Assembly (NCBI GenBank): GCA_933228675.1
Contig: OW121742.1
Span: forward strand, 104,646,901 to 104,710,900
DNA length: 64,000 nt
Direction of reading: 5' to 3'
DNA from: Stomorhina lunata
Taxonomy: Eukaryota > Arthropoda > Insecta > Diptera > Rhiniidae
Under the pieces are notes generated by a model. The model saw nothing but the letters and a program-made list of their open reading frames with translations, did no database searches and had not been told where the DNA came from. How positions within the stretch are numbered: position 1 is the first letter of the stretch; each line of letters opens with the position of its first letter. Both the position numbers and the translations under genes were made by a program. Below are positions 44,290-54,811 of this stretch, piece by piece.

Positions 44290-47113
44290 TAGTCAATTTT
44301 CGAAAAATTTCCTTTAAATAGTCAATTTTCGAAAAATTTCCTATAAATAGTCAATTTTCGAAAAATTTCCTATAAATAGTCAATTTTCGAAAAATTTCCT
44401 ATAAATAGTCAATTTTTGAAAAATTTCCTATAAATAGTCAATTTTCAAAAAATTTCCTATAAATAGTCAATTTTCGAAAAATTTCCCATAAATAAAATAG
44501 TCAATTTTCGAAAATTTCCTTTAAATAGTCAATATTCGAAAAATTTCCTATAAATAGTCAATTTTCGAAAAATTTCCTATAAATAGTCAATTTTCGAAAA
44601 ATTTCCTATAAATAGTCAATTTTCGAAAAATTTCCAATAAATAGTCAATTTTCCAAAAATTTCCTATAAATAGTCAATTTTCGAAACATTACCTTTAAAA
44701 AGTCAATTTTGGAAAAATTTCCTTTAAAAAGTCAATTTTCGAAAAATTTCCTTTAAAAAGTCAATTTTCGAAAAATTTCCAATAAATAGCCAATTTTCAA
44801 AAAATTTCTTATAATAGCCAATTTTCGAAAAATTTTCTATTAAAAGTCTATTTTCGAAAAATTTCCTATAGAGTCAATTCTCGAAAAATTTCCTAGAATT
44901 AGTAAACTTTCGAAAAATATCCTAGAAAAAGTAAATTTCTTACATATAGTCAATTTTTGAAAAATGTTCTTTAAAAAGTCAATTTTCGAAAAATTTCCTA
45001 TAAATAGTCAATTTTCGAAAAATTGTAAATTTTCGAAAAATTTCCTATTAATAGTCAATTTTAGAAAAATTTCCTATTATTAGTCAATTTTCGAAAAATT
45101 TCATATAAATAGTCAATTTTCGAAAAATTTCCTATAAATAGTAAATTTTCCAAAAATTTCCTATAAATAGTCAATTTTCGAAAAATTTCCTATAAATAGT
45201 CAATTTTCGAAAAATTTCCTATAAATAGTCAATTTTCGAAACATTTCCTTTAAAAAGTCAATTTTGGAAAAATTTCCTTTAAAAAGTCAATTTTCGAAAA
45301 ATTTTCTATAAATAGTCAATTTTCGAAAAATTTCTTATAAATAGTCAATTTTCGAAAAATTTCCTATAAATAGTCAATTTTCGAAAATTTTCCTATAAAT
45401 AGTCAATTTTCGAAAAATTTCCTATAAATAGTCAATTTTTGAAAAATTTCCTATAAATAGTCAACTTTCGAAAAATTTCCTATAAATAGTCAACTTTCGA
45501 AATATTTCCTATAAATAGTCAATTTTCGAAAAATTTCCTATAAATAGTCAATTTTCGAAAAATTTCCTATAAATAGTCAATTTTCGAAAAATTTCCAATA
45601 AATAGTCAATTTTCCAAAAATTTCCTATAAATAGTCAATTTTCGAAACATTTCCTTTAAAAAGTCAATTTTGGAAAAATTTCCTTTAAAAAGTCAATTTT
45701 CGAAAAATTTCCTTTAAAAAGTCAATTTTCGAAAAATTTCCAATAAATAGTCAATTTTCAAAAAATTTCTTATAATAGCCAATTTTCGAAAAATTTTCTA
45801 TTAAAAGTCTATTTTCGAAAAATTTCCTATAGAGTCAATTCTCGAAAAATTTCCTAGAATTAGTAAACTTTCGAAAAATATCCTAGAAAAAGTAAATTTC
45901 TTACATATAGTCAATTTTTGAAAAATGTTCTTTAAAAAGTCAATTTTCGAAAAATTTCCTATAAATAGTCAATTTTCGAAAAATTGTAAATTTTCGAAAA
46001 ATTTCCTATTAATAGTCAATTTTAGAAAAATTTCCTATTATTAGTCAATTTTCGAAAAATTTCATATAAATAGTCAATTTTCGAAAAATTTCCTATAAAT
46101 AGTAAATTTTCGAAAAATTTCCTATAAATAGTCAATTTTCGAAAAATTTTCTTTAAATAGCAAATTTTCGAAAAATTTTCTTTAAATAGCAAATTTTCGA
46201 AAAATTTCCTATAAATAGTAAATTTTCAAAAAATTTCCTATAAATGTAAATTTCCGAAAAATTTCCTATAAACAGTCAATTTTCGAAAAATTTCCTATAA
46301 ATAGTAAATTTTCGAAAAATTTCCTATAAAAAGTCAATTTTCGAAAAATTTCCTATAAAGAGTCAATTTTCGAAAATTTTCGTATAAACAGTAATTTTGC
46401 GAAAAATTTCCTATATATAGTCAATTTTCGAAAAATTTCCTTTAAAAAGTCAATTTTTGAAACATTTTCTTTAAAAAGTCAATTTTCGAAAAATTTCCTT
46501 TAAAAAGTCAATTTTCGAAAAATTTCCTTTAAAAAGTCAATTTTCGAAAAATTTCCTTTAAAAAGTCAATTCTCGAAAAATTTCCTATAAATAGTAAATT
46601 TTCGAAAAATTTCCTTCAAATACTCAATTTTCAAAAAATTTCCTTTAAATAGTCAATTTTCCAAAAATTTCCTATAAATAATAAATTTTCGGAAAATTTC
46701 CTATAAATAGTCAATTTTTGAAAAATTTCCTATAAATAGTAAATTTCTTAAAAATTTCCTTTAAAAGAGTCAATTTTCTTAAAATCTCCTATAGTCAATT
46801 TTTTAAAAATTTCCTATAGTCAATCTTCTTAAAATTTCCTATAAATAGTCAATTTTCTTAATATTTCCTATAAATAGTCAATTTTCTAAAAATTTCCTAT
46901 AAATAGTCAATTTTCGAAAAATTTCCTATAAATTGTCAATTTTCGAAAAATTTCCTATAAATTGTCAATTTTCGAAAAATTTCCTTTTAAACGTCAATTT
47001 TCAAAAAATTTCCTATAAATAGTCAATTTTCTAAAAATTTCCTATAAATAGTCAATTTTCTAAAAATTTCCTATAAATAGTCAATTTTCGAAATATATCC
47101 TATATATGATCAA
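44290..47113 (+). repeat. 29-bp satellite, left arm
   Basis: About 97 units with a 29-bp step (CTATAAATAG at 44,341 and 44,370): CCTATAAATAGTCAATTTTC then GAAAAATTT. A block of about 620 bp is duplicated 961 bp downstream (TATAATAGCCA ends 44,820 and 45,781; both copies share the same unusual variants, for example TAGAGTCAATTCTCG and CTTACATATAGTC). The same family in reverse complement forms 48,128-50,104. Confidence 0.95.
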
Positions 47114-48127
47114 TTTTGTTATTAATTATAGAAAATGTCTTTTACCCCTACCCAGTATAAAATAGACCTATTTATTCATTCTTTACAACATTCCTTATCC
47201 CAGTTTAATTTGGATGGTCAATTAAAGCAATTTCTAAGCCACAAATTCTCATGACTTGAAAAGCATCCAAGATGTGCGTGTCTATATTTCTAGATCGTTT
47301 ACATAAATTCTTTTGTAGAATCTACGACTATTTTAGCTGTCAGTTCCAAGTGTCTGTCTGTCGGTCATTATGTTTATTGTATTTGCAGGTAAATTACCAT
47401 TAAAATTGATATTTTATAATGTTGCATCTTAACATTTTTAAATAGACCTAGTCTGACAGACAGCAAAGACCATATTATCAGGTAAGTACGAAAGAAGAGT
47501 TAGAGTAGCTAAACATGGCTACTGTGAGGATAAATCCTGTTTTTTTTCTTAAGACTTCAAGCATCTGGCTTTCACAAACTCCTAGTTAGCAATTAAGTCC
47601 CGACAAATGCCAAGTTAAAAAAAATGAAAATCGCTTGTTACAATGGACAAACACCATCTAGCAATTTAGTAATTGTAAGTTATTTTAGTTAAACCTTTTT
47701 GGCTACACCTATTTTTGTGCCAGGCTTCGTTGACTTGAAATGAAATTTAAAACGGCGTTTAGTTTAACCAACAGAAATTAAGGCAAGTACGAATATAGTT
47801 AGTACATAGATATTGTAAAGTTAATACTAGAAAGTAACAGACAATTTAGGCCTCCTCTTCCTGAAGTATTGCATTTGAGAAGTTGCAACACGTTACTTTT
47901 TATCTGGCGTTTTTTTTACTTTTTTCTTTGCTTTTTACTAAGACTTAAAAAATATAGGTAGCACAATTCAAACTATCATTTTACATTTAATTTTCTGGGG
48001 TATAAAAGGTTTTCCTCTTTTTATACTTGTAATAAATTTAATATTTAGTATGAACTTAAGACACACATACAGGAAATCCGACACCAATTTTAATGGTGAA
48101 CTGTGGGATAAGTTCGCTATTAAAATT
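47114..48127. other. 1-kb unique spacer between inverted 29-bp arrays
   Basis: Unique sequence with a small TGTCTGTCTGTCGGTC tract (about 47,353-47,368) and GTCTGACAGACAGC (47,451-47,464), possibly DINE relics. No open frame or gene recognised. Confidence 0.5.
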
Positions 48128-50104
48128 GGAAATTTTTCGAAAATTGACTATTTACAGGAAATTTTTCAAAAATTTATTACTTATAGGAAATTTTTTGAAA
48201 ATTAAGTATTTATAGGAAATTTTTCGAAAATTGACTATTTATAGGAAATTTTAAGAAAATTGACTTTTTATAGGAAATTTTACGAAAACTGACTATTTAT
48301 AGGCAAATTTTTCGAAAATTGACTATTTACAGGAAATTTTTCGAAAATTTACTATTTATAGGAAATTTTTCGAAAATTTACTATTTATAGGAAATTTTAC
48401 AAAAACTGACTATTTATAGGAATTTTTTAAAAATTGACAGTTTATAGGAAATTGACTATTTATAGGAAATTTTTCGAAAATTGACTATTTAAGGAAATTT
48501 TTCAAAAATTTACTCTTTATAGGAAATTTTTCGAAAATTTACTATTTATAGGAAATTTTTCGAAAATTTACTATTTATAGGAAATTTTACAAAAACTGAC
48601 TATTTATAGGAAATTTTTGAAAATTGACAATTTATAGGAAATTGACTATTTATAGGAAATTTTTCGAAAATTGACTATTTAAGGAAATTTTTCGAAAATT
48701 GACTCTTTATAGGAAATTTTTCGAAAATTTACTATTTATAGGAAATTTTTCGAAAATTGACTATTTATAGGAAATTTTACGAAAACTGACTATTTATAGG
48801 AAAATTATTCGAAAATTGACTATTTATAGGAAATTTTATGAAAACTGACTATTTATAGGAAATTTTTCGAAAATTGACTATTTATAGGAAATTTTTTTGA
48901 AAATTGACTATTTATAGGAAAATTTTCGAATATTGACTATTTATAGGAAATTTTTCGAAAATTGACTATTTAAAGAAATTTTTCGAAAATTGACTCTTTA
49001 TAGGAAATTTTTCGAAAATTTACTATTTATAGGAAATTTTTCGAAAATTGACTATTTATAGGAAATTTTACGAAAACTGGCTATTTATAGGCAAATTATT
49101 CGAAAATTGACTATTTATACGAAATTTTTCAAAAATTGACTATTTATGGGAAATTTTTCGAAAATTGACTATTTATAGGAAATTTTACGAAAACTGATTA
49201 TTTATAGGAAATTTTTAGAAAATTAACTATTTAAAGGAAATTTTTCGAAAATTGTCTATTTATAGGAAATTTTTCGAAAATTGACTATTTATATATATTT
49301 TTCGAAAATTGACTATTTATAGGAAATGTTTCGAAAATTTACTATTTATAGGAAATTTTTCGAAAATTGACTATTTATAGGAAATTTTTTTGAAAATTGA
49401 CTATTTATAGGAAAATTTTCGAATATTGACTATTTATAGGAAATTTTTCGAAAATTGACTATTTATAGGAAATTTTCGAAAATTGACTATTTATAGGAAA
49501 ATTTTGCGAAAATTGGCTATTTATAGGAAATTTTTCGAAAATTGACTATTTATAGGAAATTTTTCGAAAATTAACTATTTACAGGAAATTTTTCGAAAAT
49601 TGACTATTTATAAGAAATTTTTCGAAAATTGACTATTTATAGGAAAATTTTGCGAAAATTGGCTATTTATAGGAAATTTTTCGAAAATTGACTATTTATA
49701 GGAAATTTTTCGAAAATTAACTATTTACAGGAAATTTTTCGAAAATTGACTATTTATAAGAAATTTTTCGAAAATTGACTATTTATAGAAAATTTTTCGA
49801 AAATTGACTATTTATAGGAAATTTTACGAAAACTGACTATTTATAGGCAAATTATTCGAAAATTTACTATTTATAGGAAATTTTATGAAAACTGAATATG
49901 AACTGACTATTTATGGGAAGTTTTTCGAAAATTTACTTTTAAATTACATTTTTCGAAAATTGACTATTTAAAGGAAAGTTTTTGAAAATTGACTATTTTT
50001 AGGCAATTTTTCAAATATTGACTATTTATAGGAAAATTTTCGAAAACTGACATTTTGAAGGAAATTTTTTAAAAATTGACTATTTATAGGAAATTTTTCG
50101 AAAA
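48128..50104 (-). repeat. 29-bp satellite, right arm (inverted)
   Basis: About 68 units reading TATAGGAAATTTTTCGAAAA then TTGACTATT, the reverse complement of the left arm. Local higher-order copies are visible: TTTATAGGAAATTGAC at 48,441 and 48,631 (190 bp), and ATTTTGCGAAAATTGGC at 49,501 and 49,647 (146 bp). It joins the 31-bp family 1 array without a spacer near 50,104. Confidence 0.95.
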
Positions 50105-51290
50105 TTTTTCAAAAATTTCTTATTTTTATAGGAAATTTTTCAAAAATTTCTTATTTTTATAGGAAATTTTTCAAAAATTTCTTATTTTTATAGGAAATTT
50201 TTCAAAAATTTCTTATTTTTATAGGAAATTTTTCAAAAATTTCTTATTTTTAAAGGAAATTTTTCAAAAACTTCTTATTTTTATAGGAAATTTTTTAAAA
50301 ATTTCCTATTTTTATAGGAAATTTTTTTAAAATTTCCGATTTTTATAGGAAATTTTTTAAAAATTTCCTATTTTTATAGGAAATTTTTTAAAAATTTCCT
50401 ATTTTTATAGGAAATTTTTTAAAAATTTCCTATTTTTATAGGAAATTTTTTAAAAATTTATTATTTTTATAGGAAATTTTTTAAAAATTTCCTATTTTTA
50501 TAGGAAATTTTTTAAAAATTTCCTATTTTTATAGGAAATTTTTTAAAAATTTCCTATTTTTATAGGAAATTTTTTAAAAATTTCCTATTTTTATAGGAAA
50601 TTTTTTTAAAATTTCCTATTTTTATAGGAAATTTTTCACAAATTTCTTATTTTTATAGGAAATTTTTCAAAAATTCCTTATTTTTATAGGAAATTTTTCA
50701 AAAATTTCTTATTTTTAAAGGAAATATTTAAAAAATTTATATTTTTATAGGAAAGTTTTCTAAAATTTCTTTTTTTTATAGGAAATTTTTCAAAAATTTC
50801 TTATTTTTATAGGAAATTTTTCAGAAATGTCTTATTTTTAAAGGAAATTTTTTAAAAAATTCTTATTTTCATAAGAAAATTCTCAAAAGTTTCTTAGTTT
50901 TACACAAATTTTTTTTTATTTTCGGAAATTTTTGAGAAATTATTATTTTTATGGAAAATTTTTAAATATTTCTTATTTTTATAGAAAAATTTTCAAAAAA
51001 AAAATACTATTTTTATAGGAAATTTTTCAAAAATTTCTGATTTTTATAGGAAAAGTTTCAAAAATTTCTTATTTTTTTAGGAAAATTTTTAATTATTTCT
51101 TATTTTTAAACAAATTTTTTCAAAAATTTCTTATTTTTTAAGGAAAAAAATTTCTTATTTTATAGGAAAATTTTCAAAAATTTCTTATTTTTATAGGAAA
51201 TTTTTAAAAAATATCTAATTTTTTAGGAAATTTTTCAAAAATTTCTTAGGAAATTTTTCAAAAATTTCTCATTTTTATAGGAAATTTTTT
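50105..51290. repeat. 31-bp AT-rich satellite, family 1, second array
   Basis: About 38 units of the same 31-bp repeat as 9,240-10,815 and in the same orientation. At 50,290-50,630 a very homogeneous subvariant carries a perfect dyad GGAAATTTTT-T-AAAAATTTCC. The right third is degenerate. Confidence 0.93.
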
Positions 51291-51337
51291 TGTATAAAAA
51301 TAATTATTTTATCATGTTCGAAGCATTTGCAATTAAG

Positions 51338-52698
51338 TTCGAATTTTCGAACATCTCAAAATTACCCACATTTTTAGAATATCTTACAAAATCAATTTAA
51401 ATATAAATCACTTTTATTTTTGAGTTACTTTTTGATTCATTTTATTGCTAAAATTTAAATTCGAATTTTCGAACATAAGAAATATTTAAGAAAATTAAGT
51501 TTTAAGTTTGCTGGAAGTTATTTAAATTCATCCGTTAGGTTTTTTTCATTCAAGGTTTGTCATTTGCTAGCAAAATTTTAAATTCAAAATTAAATTCGAA
51601 TTTTCGAACATGGAAAAATGAGTAGTATATCTTCTAAAAGTATTAAAAATATTTTAAGTATTTAAAATATTTTAAGTATGTTATGTGTGGAGTTATTTTC
51701 TAGCATAAATATAAGCAAACAAATTTTAGTTCGAATTTTCGAACATAACCAATATTTAAGCAAATAAGTTAAAAATTTTCTAGAATTATTTTAAAAGCAT
51801 CCCATAGGTATTCTCTAATCAAATTTTGACATTTGCTAGCAAAATTTTAAATTCGAAATCAAATATGAATTTTCGAACATTAAGAAAAATTTTAAAAATA
51901 AGTAGAATATCTTCTTTAACTGTATAAAATATATAAGATACGTTATATGTGAAGTTATTTTCTAGAAAATTCGTTTGGTGGCAAAAGCTCAAATTCAAGA
52001 ACAAGTTCGAATTTTCGAACATCGCAAAAAATGTTAAAATACAGCTGCTTCTTTTTAAAAACTTATAGCATTTTATTAAAAAAATAATTTATAAGCTAAA
52101 TCTTATGATTTTTTATTAAATCTTCAATTTCGAAATTAAGTTAAAATTTTCGAACATTAAAAAAAAATGATGTAAATGCCATCATTGTTACAAAAATTTC
52201 ACAACAAAATATCTAAAGAGAACTTGAAGGCAATATTTTACAACTAAGTCGATCAAAATTTTATGCTGGTGTTAATAAAAATTCAATTTCGAAATAAAGT
52301 TTAAGTTTTCGAACATTACAAAAAGTTATCTGAGTAGCATTATTGTTAAAAAACTACCATTGCGATATGTTTAATGAATATTTTAAGGTAAAATTTCAAC
52401 ATTTAGCCACTAAAATTCAGTTTCGAAATTAAGTTCGAATTTTCGAACATATCAGAAAATAACCAAAATTTACTAGTTCTTTTAAAAAACATATACTAAT
52501 ATATCTAGGTGATATTATTATGCAAAATTTTGCCATAATTCAATTTCCAAATTAAGTTCGAATTTTCGAATATAACAAAAATTATAAAAGTAAGTATATT
52601 TTTACCAAAAACTTATGAAAAATTGTTATTTTGAGACAAAATTTTGTGATTTTAACGGTGTAACTAAATTTCGAAATTAAGTTCGAATTTTCGAATAT
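51338..52698. repeat. ~134-bp satellite with a conserved 17-bp box
   Basis: The box TTCGAATTTTCGAACAT, or a close variant, starts at 51,338, 51,460, 51,595, 51,730, 51,864, 52,006, 52,141, 52,301, 52,434, 52,557 and 52,682: eleven copies at steps of 122-160 bp. The rest of each unit is much more diverged, although many have a second AATTTCGAAATTAAG-like element just before the box. The antisense frame 51,819-52,022 is incidental. Confidence 0.88.
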
Positions 52699-52796
52699 AA
52701 TAAAAAGTTAACAGAAAAGGTGTAAAATTAAAATATACCACATTTCATCATCATACCTATTATAATTTGTCATTTATTAACAAATAAGCGATTAGT

Positions 52797-53030
52797 CTAG
52801 ACGAGGTTATACGGGAGCTATGGTCAAATGCAAACCGATTTTGATCAATTTAAATACTAAGTTTTTTTCCAGAAATGGGGAATGTCTTTACTAAGTTTCA
52901 GTGACGTTATCGTGATTTCAACAGACAGAGAGAAGAACAGACAGAGGGACATCGCTCAATCGTCTTAGAATTTCATGAGGATTCAGGATATATATAAATT
53001 TTGGTTTTTGAGCCAATATTAAGGAAATTA
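52797..53030 (-). mobile_element. DINE-like remnant
   Basis: GGGAGCTATGGTCAAATGCA followed by AACCGATTTTGATCAA resembles the interior of copies A-C (compare GAGCTATGGTCAAATGTG, GACCGATTTCAACGAAATTT at 13,713-13,750). A degenerate GACAGA/GACAGAGGGAC tract at 52,923-52,950 and CATCGCTCAATCGTCTTAGA stand where the GTCY tract and ATCGCTAAATCGACTCAGAA stand in copy B. Both ends are lost. Confidence 0.6.
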
Positions 53031-54811
53031 CAAATCTACCTCCCATTCTTTTTGATGGTGGTTTTAAAAATTGTTAACTAACTTTCCTCTTCTATACCCA
53101 CTGTCCCATTTATGCCTTCTTCAAATAGATACTAGCATCAAAACCACAAAATTTCAAAAAAAAACTTCAAGTATAAATTCTATTTTAAATGCATTAGTTA
53201 ATGTTAAACCATGTTTAACTTAATGTTGCTTTACCTTTCCTCAAACATTTAGTTTCTTTTCTTTTTTACTCGACTGCAACTCAATGCAACATAAAACTTA
53301 CAACCCAGAAAAGACCAAACAAGAAGACGTTCCTGCCAAGACGAAGAGTCAAAAGAAACTTTTCTTTACAAAAAATTCAAAACTTGATAGTAAAATACGT
53401 TTTAATAAAAAGATCCAAAAAAGAAAAGAAAAATAAAAAAACTGAATAACAAACACTGTAATCAAAAACTCGTAATTAAGCGCGATAAAACTGTAATTAA
53501 ATGAGCTTTAAAAAGTAATACTTCTTCTTCGTCTTTTAGCTCTGATACTATTTTTATAAGGAGTAATTTTAGTTTTTACGGCTGCTTCAAGAAGTTGTTG
53601 GTTGGTATAAATTTGTCGGGTAATACAAACCTGTAAAGAAAAAAAGGAAATGAATGAATAAATGTTTTTTATAGGATTTCGTTTTTTTTTTTTTATAGCA
53701 ATTGTAATTTAAAAGTTCATTTTATGTTATCAAGGTGTTTATTTATTGTTGCTGATTTTTATATTTACAACTAACCAAAGGAGAGTATATGAAAATTATA
53801 GCCGAACATTAAGTATTGACTGGTATCAAGCTGATCACAGTAGGTATTGGGTTAAATGAAAGTTAAAAATTATGTATCTTAAGCCTTAAATGGTCAATCT
53901 TGAAGTTTATGCTCAAAAATACTATTTGACTTTCAAAAATTTTTTGTAATTTTCCATTTATATTTTTTGACTTTAGTAATTTTTGGCGTCTTTATTTTTT
54001 TGTAAAATTTAAAGAAATTTATATTATAACATTCTTTAATATGTTAAGAATTTACAAATATTTTTAGAAAAATTTTAGTTAAATTTTTACATAAGTTATA
54101 AGCAAAAGTTTAAATTAAGCCAAGTTTTATTGATAACCAAAAGTTTTAAAATTTTAAGGAAAATCATTTTTAAAACCATAAAAACTTTAAATTACTTTAA
54201 ATAAGTAGAACGGAAAACTGAATGTATTCAATTTTATAATTCTTTCCTAAATAGCATTATTAGGCCCCATTGTGCATATAATATATGCAAAAAACTCTAT
54301 GTGATGTTTGATCTTAAGTTTAACAAAGTATTTTATTTATGTACTTAAAATAATTATAGAAATTTTTTTTAACAAAAGAAAATGTTTTACGTATTTAAAG
54401 GTTTAATAAATATCTTTAGAATTTTCTTCTTGTTCGGCCCCATTGTGCCATTAATGTATGTAAGAGCCGGTGGTAAATACATAGTTTTTAAGTAAGAAAA
54501 TGTAATGAATGTTAAACATTTTAAGTAGTTGTAGGTATTTTCGAAGAGCAAATAAAGTTTCGAGTGCATAGTGGGGTCTTGTAGGTATTATTGAAAAGAA
54601 AATAAAGTTTCGAATGAAAAGTAGAATTTATTACACAAGATGTGACTATGTATGGTCTTTCATTTATCAAGTTTTTTAGCTAAAAAATTTAAAAAATACA
54701 ATCTTAGATTCTTATTTTTAAAAGACCAGATGAGGATTTATTGTTTTATTGTGGCTTAAGTGAACGATTAAGCGAAATTGAAAACGAGAATTAAGTTGAT
54801 AGAAAACAATT
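53031..54811. other. Intergenic stretch, nothing recognised
   Basis: AT-rich unique sequence. A ~55-bp diverged tandem duplication lies at about 54,530-54,620 (TTGTAGGTATT...AATAAAGTTTCGA twice). No gene seen. Confidence 0.5.
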
